Positions 23,690 to 34,856 of a DNA stretch of 64,000 bases are shown here, one piece after another (the stretch's first letter is position 1; each line of letters starts with the position of its first letter). The position numbers and the translations under genes are program-made. Under the pieces are notes generated by a model that was not told the origin of the DNA, did no database searches, and was given only the letters and a program-made list of their open reading frames with translations. The stretch is from Actinomadura luzonensis (GTDB lineage Bacteria > Actinomycetota > Actinomycetes > Streptosporangiales > Streptosporangiaceae), in NCBI RefSeq assembly GCF_022664455.2, contig NZ_JAKRKC020000003.1, positions 124,001 to 188,000 of the forward strand. Direction: 5' to 3'.

Positions 23690-26589
23690 CTACGCGCTCG
23701 CGGGCCGGCCGTGCCGTCGCCGGGCCTCCTGCGCGAGCCGCGCGGCCTCGGCCCGGCTCGCCCGGTCGCCCTGGCCCTCGCCTTCCGGCTCCCGCCCGGC
23801 GAGACCGTCAAACTCTTCCAGAGCACGCACAAGCACATCAACCGCCTCAGCGGCCTCACCGCTCCCCAGCTCCGCCCGGCCGAGCGCCAGCAGGGCCCGC
23901 GCGGCGTTCCCGCGGTCGCCGTAGCGAACGAAGGTCTCGCGGGCGGCGCGCGCGGCCGCCGCCGCGGCCTCGTGGCGGCCGAGCGCGCTCTCCAGCTCCG
24001 CCTGGACGAGCAGCGCGGCGGCCTCGGGCAGCCGGTCGCCGAGCCGCCGGTTGATCTCCAGCCGCCGTTCCAGGCACCGGCCGGCCTCGGCGTGCCGCCC
24101 GGCGGCCAGGTGCAGGCGGGCCAGGTCGAGCGCGGCCTCGGCCGCCCCTCGCCGGTCCCCCAGCTCCCGGTAGGCGGCCAGGCTCTGCTCCAGCGGCCGC
24201 ACGTCCGCGCGCGCCACGCCGAGCCCGCGCAGCGCCTCGGCCCGCCCGCGCCGGTCCCCCGCCTCCTCGAACGCCCGCAGCGCCCGGGCGAGCGCCTGCT
24301 CGGCCTGCTGCCGGAGGGCCGGCCGGGTCTCCGCCCGCCGGGCCTGGACCAGGCCGAGGCGGAGCGTGACCCGGGCCAGCTCCAGCCCCTCGGCCAGGGG
24401 CAGGGCCGCGCGCACCGCCGCTTCGGCGGCCGCCAGGCGGCCCTCCGCGCGGTGCAGGTCGGCCAGGCCGCGCAGCAGCAGCGCCTCGCCGCGCGGGTGA
24501 CGGGCGGCGCGGGCCGCGTCCAGGCCGGTGGCGGTGGTGGCGTGCCAGTCGTCGTGGTGGCCGTTCAGCTCGAACAGCGGCGTCAGGTAGAACGCCAGCC
24601 GCCAGGCGGCCTCGTACAGGCCGGCGCGGTGGAAGTCGCCGACCGCCGCCACCAGGAAGCGCCGCTCGGCCGCCAGCCACCGGGCCTCCCCCCGCAACCA
24701 CCCGGTCTCCAACGCCGGATCCCCGGCCGCCGGCTCCGGGGCGGGCGGGTGGATGCGGGTGCGGCCGGTGCCGGGCTCGGCGGGCAGGAGGGCCGATCGG
24801 GCCCGGCGCACCCGTTCCAGGATCGCCTCCGCCCGGACCGCCGGCACGCCCGCCGGGCCGCCGTCCTCCTCGGCGAGGCGTTCGGCGGCGTAGAGGCGGG
24901 TGAGGTCGTGCCACCCGTACCGCTCCTGGCCGGCCTCGTCCAGCCCGCGCGACTGCAGCAGCCCGGCCTCGACCAGCGGCTCCAGGTCCGCGTCCAGCGC
25001 CCACGGGGCGAAGTCGGGCGCGGAGAAGGCGCCCAGCTCGCGAAGGAGGCGCCGTTCGTGGTCGGGCAGGCCGCGGTAGCCGAGCGCCAGGCTGCCCCGG
25101 ACGGCCAGGTCGCCCGCGCTCAGCTCGTCGAGCCTGCGCCGCTCGTCGCCCAGCCGGCCCGCCAGGTGGTCGAGGGTCCAGCCCGGCCTTCTCGCCAGGC
25201 GCGACCCGGCGATGCGCAGGGCCAGCGGCAGGTGGCCGCAGAGCCGGACGATGCGGCGGGCGGCCGCCGGCTCGGCCCGCACCCGGTCGTGCCCGGCGAC
25301 GCCGCCGAGCAGCGCCATGGCCTCGTCCTCGGACAGCAGCCCCAGCTCGTACGCCCGCGCCGCCTCCAGCCCCGGCAGCGACGATCGGCTGGTGACCAGC
25401 GTGACGCTCCCCGCCCCGGTCGGCAGCAGCGGACGGACCTGGGCCTCGCCGGCGGCGTCGTCCAGCACCACGAGGAGCCGGCGGCGGGCGGTCAGGCTGC
25501 GGTAGAGCCGGACCCGGTCGTCCAGGGCGGGCGGGACCGCGCCGTCGGGGCAGCCCAGGGAGCGCAGCAGGTCCTCCAGGACGGCGCCGGGCGGGCGGGC
25601 GCCGAGCGAGGCGTGCAGCCGGCCGTCGGGGAGGGCGATCCCGGTGGCGGCGTGCACGGCCACGGCCGACTTTCCGCAGCCGGGCGGGCCGTGCAGGACC
25701 AGGTGCACCGGCGCCGGCCCGCCGCCCTCGCGCACCGAGCGCCGGATCCAGTCGAGGACGTCGCGGCGTCCGCAGAAGTCGGAGATGTCCGGCGGCAGCT
25801 CGTCCAGCGGAACGGCAGCCCTGGCGAGGACGGAGGCGGGGGCCTGGGCGGGGGCGAGGGCCGAGGCCGGGGCTGTGGGTGTGGACAGGACGCGGCGCTG
25901 GGCCGCCTTCAGGTCGGCGCCCGGCTCCAGGCCCAGCTCCTCCACCAGCGTCCGGCGCGCGTCCTGGTAGGCCCCCAGCGCCTCGGACCGGCGTCCGGCC
26001 TGGTGGAGGGCGTCGATGAGACGCACCCAGGCGCGCTCGCGCAGCGGGTGCGCGGTGACCAGGGCGCGCAGCTCGCCGATCACCTCAGCGCCCCGGCCGA
26101 GGCGCAGGTCCAGCTCGACGCGTTCCTCCAGCGCCGTGAGCCGCAGCTCCTCCAGCGGCACCCCGTACGCGCGGCGCAGCACGGAGGACTCGACGCCGTC
26201 CAGCGCCTGCCCCCGCCACAACCCCAGCGCCGCCCGGAACCCGTCGGCCGCCGCCGCGTCCCGGCCCGCCGCCCGCTCCCGCCGCGCCGCGGCGACCAGG
26301 CGTTCGAAGCGGTGGCAGTCCACGTCGTCCGGCCCGGCCTCGATGAGGTAGCCGCCGCCCGGCACGGTACGGATGCCGTCCACCAGCTTGCGCAGCGCGC
26401 TCACGTACACCCGGAGGACGGACTCCGCCGAGGCCGGGGGCCGCTCGTCCCAGACGGCGGACATGAGCCGGTCGGCGGTGGCGGGTTCGGGGGCGTTCAG
26501 CAGGAGGGCGGCCAGCAGCGCGCGGTGCTTGGCCGGTCCCGGCGGGCGGCCGCCCTCGACGCGCAGCGGGCCCAGCAGTCCGAAGCGGG

Positions 26590-26593
<4 letters not shown>
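23690..26593 (-). CDS. AfsR/SARP-type regulator with NB-ARC and TPR domains
   Basis: 967 aa from GTG at 26593 (GTGA overlap with the kinase gene). Domains in order: OmpR-like winged helix (1-80; TRFGLLGPLRVEGG, VLRVYVSALRKLVDG), BTAD (about 85-240; ERAWVRLIDALHQAGRRSEA), an NB-ARC ATPase with Walker A HGPPGCGKSAVAVH and Walker B LLVVLDD (about 270-560), and a long C-terminal TPR array (600-960). This is the AfsR architecture: an ATPase-controlled activator of secondary metabolism, often phosphorylated by Ser/Thr kinases. The coupled kinase gene upstream supports that model. Confidence 0.88.
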
Positions 26594-28278
<1,685 letters not shown>

Positions 28279-28298
28279 CGGCCCCAGGGTAGCCAGGC

Positions 28299-29267
28299 TC
28301 AGCCGAGGGCCGAGCTCTGCGTCAGGCGGTAGCGGGACGGCGAGACCCCGTACCGGTCGAGGAACGCCTGCCGCAGCGTCTCGGCCGTGCCGAACCCGCA
28401 GCGCGTGGCGATCGCGGCCATCGGCAGGGACGTCGAGGCCAGCAGGTGGGCGGCGGCCTCGACGCGGGCCTGGCGGACGTACCGGCCGGGCGTCTGCCCC
28501 AGGTGGCGCAGGAAGAGCCGGGTGAGGTGCCGCTCGCTGACCCCGGCCCGGGCGGCGAGCGCGGCGGCGGACAGGTCGTCGGCGAGGTGCCCGCCGATGT
28601 GGTCGACGGTCCGTTTGACCAGGGAGTTCGCGGGCGAGGGCGGGGCGACGAACATGCTCATCTGCGCCTGGTTGCCGGGCCGCTGAAGGTAGGTGACGAG
28701 GTTGCGAGCCACGGTGCGGGCCAGTTCGGGGCCGTGGTCCTCCTCGACGAAGGCGAGCGTGAGGTCGAGGGCGGCGGTGACGCCCGCCGAGGTGGCGACG
28801 GGGCCGTCCCGCAGGAAGATGGGGTCGGGGTCGACGGCCACCTCGGGGTGGCGGTGGGCCAGCTCGCGGGCGAGCTGCCAGTGGGTGGTGGCGCGCCGCC
28901 CGTCCAGCAGCCCGGCGGCGGCCAGCACGAACGCTCCCGTGCAGACGGAGGCGACGCGCCGGCTCTCGCGGGCCAGCCGCCGCACGTGGGCCACGATGAA
29001 CGGGCTGGCCGCCGCGTCGTCGTGGCCGACGCCGCCGGAGACGACGAGCGTGTCGAGCGGCCCGGTGACGCGCTCCAGCGCGAGCTGCGCCTGGACGGTG
29101 AGCCCGGTGCCGCAGGTGATCGGGCGTCCGCCGGGGGTGGCGACGCGCACCTCGTAGCAGGGCGCTGCGCCGTGCCAGTTGGCCTCCTCCAGGGTGGAGG
29201 TGACGCAGGCGAGGTCGAGCAGCGAGGCCGCCTCGTACGCCACCACGATGATCCGCCGGGCCTCCAT
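28299..29267 (-). CDS. GlxA-family regulator (DJ-1/PfpI domain plus AraC HTH)
   Basis: 322 aa from ATG 29267. The N-terminal DJ-1/PfpI-like domain (1-175) carries the nucleophile-elbow region RVASVCTGAFVLAAAGLLDG and the ATTHW motif. The C-terminal AraC-type double HTH (215-315) includes RAGVSERHLTRLFLRHLG and CGFGTAETLRQAFLDRYGVS. Divergent from a small membrane protein gene 99 bp away, which is its likely target. The effector is unknown. Confidence 0.9.
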   Translation of the reverse strand: MEARRIIVVAYEAASLLDLACVTSTLEEANWHGAAPCYEVRVATPGGRPITCGTGLTVQAQLALERVTGPLDTLVVSGGVGHDDAAASPFIVAHVRRLARESRRVASVCTGAFVLAAAGLLDGRRATTHWQLARELAHRHPEVAVDPDPIFLRDGPVATSAGVTAALDLTLAFVEEDHGPELARTVARNLVTYLQRPGNQAQMSMFVAPPSPANSLVKRTVDHIGGHLADDLSAAALAARAGVSERHLTRLFLRHLGQTPGRYVRQARVEAAAHLLASTSLPMAAIATRCGFGTAETLRQAFLDRYGVSPSRYRLTQSSALG

Positions 29268-29366
29268 GTCCCCGACTGTAGGACCGAAGGACCAAGAACC
29301 CAAGTTTCCGGACTTGTCCGGCGGCCTGCCTTGGCCCGCCCCGCCCGTCCCTGGACAGTCGTGGAC

Positions 29367-29774
29367 ATGACGACAACCACGATGAGAACCGGCCGCCGCT
29401 GGGGCAGGTTCGCCCTCCACTACGTCGAGATGATCATCGCGATGTTCGCCGGCATGTTCGCCCTCGGCGCGCTGCTCGACGTGCTCGGCCTCGGCGTCTC
29501 ACACACGCGGCAGCCCGAGCTGGGCTACCTGGTGATGGCCGTGAACATGTCGATCGGCATGGCGGCCTGGATGCGGGTCAGGGGCCACGGCTGGGCCTCC
29601 ACGCTGGAGATGTGCGCGGCGATGTTCGTGCCGGTCGTGCCGCTGTTCCCGGCGATGTGGCTGGGCTGGATCGACGCGGGCACGATGATGATGCTGGCGC
29701 ACGTGGCCATGTTCCCGCTCATGCTGGCGGCGATGCTGCGCCGCCTCGACGAGTACGCGGGCTGCGCCCACTGA
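29367..29774 (+). CDS. Small Met-rich four-TM membrane protein
   Basis: 135 aa with about four hydrophobic helices (MIIAMFAGMFALGALLDVLG; LGYLVMAVNMSIGMAAWM; AAMFVPVVPLFPAMWLGW; MMMLAHVAMFPLMLAAML), unusually rich in methionine. The same type of protein is often found beside GlxA-type regulators, but its function is not established. The last 56 bases overlap the 3' end of the convergent gene. Confidence 0.78.
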   Translation: MTTTTMRTGRRWGRFALHYVEMIIAMFAGMFALGALLDVLGLGVSHTRQPELGYLVMAVNMSIGMAAWMRVRGHGWASTLEMCAAMFVPVVPLFPAMWLGWIDAGTMMMLAHVAMFPLMLAAMLRRLDEYAGCAH

Positions 29775-30882
29775 CCGCTCTGCGGTAGCCGTCCAGGACG
29801 TCCTGCCGCAGCAGGTGACCGAACCCGGCCCGCTCCAGCCGCATGCCGAGGGCGGGCACGTCGCAGCCCAGGGCCGCGGCGGCGGCGGGCAGGCTCCAGT
29901 CGTGCGCGGCGAGCGTGCTCAGCAGGTGGCCGCGTCGGCTCTGCGCCTCCGACAGCCGGAACGTCTTCAGGTACGCCAGCCGCCCGTCGTCGCCGGTGAT
30001 CGTCTCGCCGATGTGGTTCTCGCCCTTGCGCTCGAACGCGGGCAGGAACCGGCTCAGCGTGAACCGGCCCATCCGGTAGACGGTCTCCGTGCCGGCGGGC
30101 GCGCGGCGGAGGCCGGCCGCCATGACCTCGTCGTGGAAGGCCGCCCACGCGCGCTCGTGCCGCGCCGCCTCGGCCCGCAGGCCGGCGAAGGAGGTGACGG
30201 CCGCGTCGTCGATGACGGCGGGAAAGTCCCGTGCCGGGTGGAAGAGGGCGTAGTCGTGCACGAGCTCGCCGTACAGGTCCCTGATGAGCGTGGGGTGCAG
30301 CGCCCGGTAGTCCTCGGGGTGCGGCACGACGAACGCGGCGGCCAGGGCGTCGGCGGCGTACAGCAGCAGCCCGCACTGCCCCGGGTGGATCTCGAAGACC
30401 TTGAGCGCGTCGTCGAGCCCGCGCACCTCGGCGCCGGTCCAGGCGTCCTCGGCGCGCGGCGACAGGCCATGCGCGACCGCCCGGCGCGACCACTCCTCCC
30501 ACGCGATCACCGGGCCGCCGAAGTGCAGCGCGAGGTAGCCCTCCAGGGCGAGGTGCAGCGGCAGGAAGCGCAGCCGGTCGCGGTCCGCGCGCCGGGCCAG
30601 GCGGCGGCGGACCCGGACGGGCATGTGCCGCAGCGGCTGCCCGAGCTGGGTGCCGTACGCCGCCGCCGGGCCGCCGTCCGCGCTCCAGGTCGCGACGAAC
30701 GCGTGCGGCACGTACGCGGTGTAGACCGTCCTGTCCGGCAGGAGCACCACGTTGGGCTCGTCGCCGTACACCTTGGCGTGCAGCCGCAGGTCCTCGATCG
30801 GCTCGTGGCGCACCAGCGGCACCAGCCGCAGCGCGCCCCACGTCTGCGCGGGCCGGGCGGCGAGCCCGGTGAAATCGATCAT
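29719..30882 (-). CDS. Uncharacterised protein coupled to a vWA gene (possible ARPP-type domain)
   Basis: 387 aa from ATG 30882, which overlaps the stop of the vWA gene as ATGA. N-terminal beta-rich region (TWGALRLVPLVRHEPIEDLR; PNVVLLPDRTVYTAYVPH), a central alpha/beta region with many conserved-looking aromatic residues, and a C-terminal helix-turn-helix-like end (DWSLPAAAAALGCDVPALGM, then LERAGFGHLL). It faintly resembles ARPP-type domains known only from comparative genomics; I am not certain. It is the last gene of a four-gene minus-strand block. Confidence 0.7.
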   Translation of the reverse strand: MIDFTGLAARPAQTWGALRLVPLVRHEPIEDLRLHAKVYGDEPNVVLLPDRTVYTAYVPHAFVATWSADGGPAAAYGTQLGQPLRHMPVRVRRRLARRADRDRLRFLPLHLALEGYLALHFGGPVIAWEEWSRRAVAHGLSPRAEDAWTGAEVRGLDDALKVFEIHPGQCGLLLYAADALAAAFVVPHPEDYRALHPTLIRDLYGELVHDYALFHPARDFPAVIDDAAVTSFAGLRAEAARHERAWAAFHDEVMAAGLRRAPAGTETVYRMGRFTLSRFLPAFERKGENHIGETITGDDGRLAYLKTFRLSEAQSRRGHLLSTLAAHDWSLPAAAAALGCDVPALGMRLERAGFGHLLRQDVLDGYRRAVSGRSPRTRRGGAASPPA

Positions 30883-32268
30883 GAGGCCGCCACCAGCCGC
30901 TCCGCCCGCTCCTCCAGGTACGCCCGCAGCTCGGCGAGCCCCGTCCGCCCCTCCGCGAACCGGGCCAGCTCGACCAGCGCGGGCAGGTCCTCGGCGTCGC
31001 GCACGCCGGCGGTCGGCACCATGGGCGACAGCCGCCGCACGTCGAAGCGCCCCGCGTCGTACACCGGGTTGACGTGTACGATGCCGACCTCGCCGGCCGG
31101 GTCCAGCTTGCGCCGCCAGACCCGCAGCACCTCGCCCGCCAGCCCGGGAGGGGCGTTGTCCCAGCCGTCGGAGACGATGACGAGCAGGCCGGGCCGGTGC
31201 TCCAGCGCGTCCAGGACGCGGCGGCCCAGCGGCGTGGGCCCGGACGGCCGCGCCCGCAGCGGGTCGGCGAGCCCGGACAGCCACAGCGGCCGGTACCGCC
31301 CGGCCAGCGCCTCCAGCAGGTAGTGGCAGGCCAGCGCGACCGCCAGCGGGCGGCGGCGCTTCACCGGCGAGCCGAAGGAGGAGAAGCTGTCGTCCAGCAC
31401 GGCGGCCACGTCGCCCCACGTGCCGGCCCGCGGCCCCGCCGCGCGGGCGGCGGCCGAGCGCAGCGCCGGCCAGCTCGGCGCGGCGCCGCTCGCGGGCCTC
31501 GGCGGGCAGCGCCAGCACGTACGACGCCAGCCGGACCAGCGGCATCGCGGCCAGGTCCGCCCCGGTGTCGAGGCCGTCCTGCCCGGCGGCCCCGGCCAGG
31601 CGCAGCCGTTCGAGCCGGGTGAGCCGGGGCGCGATGCGCTCCAGGAACGCCTTGCGCGCGATGCCGTGCCGGGCGGCGAAGCCCTCGGCGACCGTGTACG
31701 GCAGCTCGTACAGCGCGCCCTTGTCGTAGTGGGCGCGCCGCCACGCCTCCAGCAGCGGCGTCTCGTACCGGGCCCGGCCGAACGGCGCGAACAGGAAGCC
31801 GGCCAGCTCGCCGGGCGGCCGCAGGTGGGCGTGCCGCACCGCCGACTTGACCGCCGCCCGGTACTTGACCGCGTCGAAGGCCAGGTCGGGACGGGCGGCC
31901 AGCCAGTCGCGGACGACCGCCCTGGTGCGCCGGTTGTTGACGCCGTCGCGGCGCAGCCGGCCGAACAGGCGGTAGGCGCGGGGCGGGCTCATGCGCGCCA
32001 GCCGGGCCGCGATCAGCCGCCCGTCGCCGCCGCCCGTGGCCAGCAGGGTGGCGATGATCTCGGCGGCGTTGTGGTCGTTGACGTCGAGCGCGAGCGCCGC
32101 CGCGTACAGGTCGGGGTAGTTGCCGTGGATGTAGCGGTGCAGGAAGCCGAGGGAGAGCCGCTGCTCGCCGGCCGCGCTGTGGAACTCGCGCTGCCCGGTG
32201 GCGGTGATCGCCGCGTTGGCGAACAGCAGCAGGTCCTCGCAGCCGATGAGGTCGGCGTAGGTCTCCAT
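30879..32268 (-). pseudogene. vWA (MIDAS) protein with alpha-helical N-terminus, frameshifted
   Basis: Two frames join into one 462-aa product if one base is removed near 31464-31470 (GAGCTGGCC-G-GCGCTGCGC). Part 1 (32268 to about 31470, 266 aa) is alpha-helical (METYADLIGCEDLLLFANAA...). Part 2 (about 31466-30879) is a von Willebrand A domain with MIDAS residues DDSFS, GPTPLG and VSDGWDN. Helical repeat plus vWA resembles TROVE/Ro60-style organisation, but no TROVE signature was recognised. Without correction the first frame runs on, by chance, into the next gene's frame. The lesion may be real or a sequencing error. Confidence 0.65.
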
Positions 32269-32420
32269 GGGCGCTCCCGCGATGTCCGGGGACCGGCCGG
32301 GGAATGGGGGCGCGAGCTGCGAAGCAACGCTTTACAGGCGGGTTCCGGAAGTCGCACCGGAGTCCCGCGGCCGGTCTGTTTCCGCACCTTACCCGGGGCG
32401 GTCCGGGCGTCGCACCGGAT

Positions 32421-33047
32421 TTAGGCGGGCACGCGCCGTTCGTCCTGATGCCCGGGGACGCCCCGCGCCCTGATCTCCGCCAGCCGGGCCCGGCCCCTCC
32501 GCAGGTCGGCGACCAGCGCGTACGCCACCACCAGCAGCCCCAGGCACAGGGCGTCGGCCGCCCACCAGGGGATCTCGGCGAGCAGCAGGTCGCCGTCCCC
32601 GTCGCTGAGCGACCGGATCACCATCGTCACCGCCGCCACGACCGCCGTCACCAGCAGCCAGCTCCGCAGCCGCGGCAGCGTCCCCTCCCGCCACAGCCGG
32701 ATCCGCCAGTTCACGAACACCGCCAGCACCCCCAGCAGCGCGCAGAACCCGATCAGCCACCACGGCAGCGCGAACGCCGCCCGGTCGGCGACGCTCGTCC
32801 GCAGGACGCGCAGCTCGGTCTCGGCCTGCCGCCTGGCCTGCACGGCGGCGTCGAGCTGGCGCTGGAGCTGCGCCACGGTCTTCTGCTGCCGGGTGGGCGG
32901 CGGGGCCGCGGGCTCGGCCGGCAACATCCGCGCGACCACGGTCAGCATGATGGCCACGAACGACAGCGCCAGCACGATGGCCATGAACAGGTCGATGAAG
33001 CGCAGGTCGAGCGGCGGCGCGAACGGCCTGGCGGCCCGTCTCCTCAC
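32421..33047 (-). CDS. Membrane protein with coiled coil, partner of the MotA/TolQ-like gene
   Basis: 208 aa from GTG 33047 (GTGA overlap with the TolQ-like gene). N-terminal basic stretch then a TM helix in DLRFIDLFMAIVLALSFVAI, similar in place to ExbD/MotB/ZorB-type stators, then a coiled coil (QQKTVAQLQRQLDAAVQARR...) and three further TM helices (PWWLIGFCALLGVLAVFVNW; WLLVTAVVAAVTMVI; ALCLGLLVVAYALVAD). No peptidoglycan-binding domain. It probably forms a complex with the upstream channel-like protein. Confidence 0.72.
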   Translation of the reverse strand: MRRRAARPFAPPLDLRFIDLFMAIVLALSFVAIMLTVVARMLPAEPAAPPPTRQQKTVAQLQRQLDAAVQARRQAETELRVLRTSVADRAAFALPWWLIGFCALLGVLAVFVNWRIRLWREGTLPRLRSWLLVTAVVAAVTMVIRSLSDGDGDLLLAEIPWWAADALCLGLLVVAYALVADLRRGRARLAEIRARGVPGHQDERRVPA

Positions 33048-33922
33048 GGCTCCCTCACCAGCGTGTACCGCTGGGGCGCGCTCTCGGCGGCGGCCAGCCG
33101 CTCGACCGCGGTGCGGAGCGCGTCGAGGCCCTTGACCAGCTCCTCCGTCCGCCCCCTGGACATCGCCAGCTCGTGGGCCAGCCCGCTCACGGCGGAGGCG
33201 TTGACCGCGGGCGCGTCCTTGCCGCCCGGCAGGCGGGCGAGGCGGGCGAGGAACACCTCGTCGGCCGCCGCCACCGCCTCCCGCTCGGCCCGCTCGACGG
33301 CGGCCATCGTGCCGAAGGCGAGCACGCTCAGGAACAACGCGATGAGCGTGACGCCGAACGCGGAGGCCAGCTCGGGCAGCACGTGCTGCTTGAGCGCGCT
33401 GATCAGCACGCCGGGGTCGCCCTGGCGGTCGAGCGCGGCGGAGAAGGAGGTGACCATCCCGGCCATGGTGAGCGCGGTGCCGATGAACCCGAAGACCGGC
33501 AGCGCCCAGATGAGCGCGTGGTCGAGGTGGTGCTTGTTGGCCATCTCGCCGTCGTCGAGGGCGGAGCGGGCGCTCAGCACGGCCTCGCCGTCGGCGCCCG
33601 CCTCGGCCGCGTCCCTGAACAGCCGGAGCCGGCGCGCGACCAGCGTGTCCCCGCCCGGGTCCACGGTGTGCAGGCCGATGCGGGCGCGGGCGGTGGCCGC
33701 CGTCTCGCGCCGCAGGCCGGGAACGGCCCGGACGATCCTGAGCACCGCGGTCAGGAACACCGCGAAGATCAGCGTGACCACCAGCTCCGCGCCCGCGGGC
33801 GCCGTGGTGGCCCCCACGGACTTCAGCAGCGCCGCCACCGCCCCGGACGCGAGCAGCGCCCCGGAGACCACGATCCCGGCCACGGGCGCCACCGCCGAGT
33901 GCCGCCAGTCGTACCTTGACAC
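33044..33922 (-). CDS. MotA/TolQ/ExbB-like proton-channel family protein
   Basis: 292 aa. Two N-terminal TM helices (VAPVAGIVVSGALLASGAVA; LVVTLIFAVFLTAVL), a cytoplasmic loop, then the signature pair of helices WALPVFGFIGTALTMAGMVT and LPELASAFGVTLIALFLSVL, typical of MotA/TolQ/ExbB. A coiled-coil tail follows. Such proteins use the proton gradient to drive motors or TonB/Tol-type machines, and occur in defence systems such as Zorya. First gene of the block with a membrane partner, vWA protein and unknown protein; divergent from a protease gene. Confidence 0.8.
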   Translation of the reverse strand: MSRYDWRHSAVAPVAGIVVSGALLASGAVAALLKSVGATTAPAGAELVVTLIFAVFLTAVLRIVRAVPGLRRETAATARARIGLHTVDPGGDTLVARRLRLFRDAAEAGADGEAVLSARSALDDGEMANKHHLDHALIWALPVFGFIGTALTMAGMVTSFSAALDRQGDPGVLISALKQHVLPELASAFGVTLIALFLSVLAFGTMAAVERAEREAVAAADEVFLARLARLPGGKDAPAVNASAVSGLAHELAMSRGRTEELVKGLDALRTAVERLAAAESAPQRYTLVREP

Positions 33923-34053
33923 CCTTTAACCCCATCTAGCCACATGAGTTGTCAAAGGAACACCTAAGCACACGTAGCGCAATCAGCGGTGTGATTTGCG
34001 TGGCCATTTCGTCTCGTTACCACTTTGAGCCCAACACCGGCTACCCTTTGTGG

Positions 34054-34854
34054 ATGCGTTATGTCCCTTTTGTCCTGGTTGCTGCCGGTTTGCTGGCGGG
34101 CGCCCCTGCCCTGCCCGCGGCCGCCATCACGAACGGCTCGGCTGACGGTAACGCGCACCCCGAAGTGGGCGCCCTCGTCGCCGACCGGCCGCACTCCGAC
34201 GGCACCTGGACGTACTGCACCGGCACCCTCGTCTCCCCGACGGTCTTCCTCACCGCCGCCCACTGCGGCGAGAAGGGCCAGAAGACCGCCCGGGTCACCT
34301 TCGACTCCCAGTACCGGCCGGGCGGCGTCCTGCACGACGGCCGCTACATCCCCGACCCGCGCTTCAAGGACGAGTCGGACCTGCACGACATGGCCGTCGT
34401 GGTCTTCGACAAGCCCGTCACCGGCATCCGCCCGGCCCAGCTCCCGGCGCCCGGCCTGCTCGACCGCCTCAAGGCCGAGGGCGAGCTGGCCCGCTTCACC
34501 CCGGTCGGCTACGGCTCCCTCGCGCCCCGCAAGAAGGCGCACGAGGAGGTCTACGAGTACACCGACACCCGGCGGCAGGCGACGATCTCCTACAAGGGCA
34601 TGTCCCCGCGCTGGCTGGACCTCTCCCTGGCCTCGAAGAGCGACGGCAGCACCTGCTTCGGCGACTCCGGCGGCCCCAACTTCCTCGGCGGCCCGGACTC
34701 GCACCTGCTGGTCGCCACGTCCATCAGCGGAGCCGACGACGCCTGCAAGGGCACCAACTACGACTACCGCCTCGACAGCCCGTCGGCCCGCAAGTTCCTC
34801 GGCCGGTACGTGACCCTGCCCAGCGTCAAGGCCACCACCGACGACCGGGCCTGA
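34054..34854 (+). CDS. Secreted trypsin-like serine protease
   Basis: 266 aa from ATG 34054; the upstream in-frame ATG at 33949 lacks a signal peptide at its start and is rejected. Signal peptide MRYVPFVLVAAGLLAGAP...ALPAAA. S1 family: ITNGSADGNAHPEVGALV at the mature N-terminus, His in FLTAAHCGEKG, Asp in DLHDMAVVVFD and Ser in CFGDSGGPNFLGG. Two Cys pairs are plausible. The substrate is unknown. It converges on the pentapeptide-repeat gene with 2 bp between. Confidence 0.88.
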   Translation: MRYVPFVLVAAGLLAGAPALPAAAITNGSADGNAHPEVGALVADRPHSDGTWTYCTGTLVSPTVFLTAAHCGEKGQKTARVTFDSQYRPGGVLHDGRYIPDPRFKDESDLHDMAVVVFDKPVTGIRPAQLPAPGLLDRLKAEGELARFTPVGYGSLAPRKKAHEEVYEYTDTRRQATISYKGMSPRWLDLSLASKSDGSTCFGDSGGPNFLGGPDSHLLVATSISGADDACKGTNYDYRLDSPSARKFLGRYVTLPSVKATTDDRA

Positions 34855-34856
34855 CC

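Noticed and set aside
29719..32268. An open frame of 849 codons covering the vWA gene and its neighbour as one fusion protein
   Set aside because: The middle third is in the wrong frame: the vWA MIDAS motifs appear only in the other frame, and the downstream gene has its own ATG in an ATGA overlap. The frame is open only because stops are rare in GC-rich DNA.
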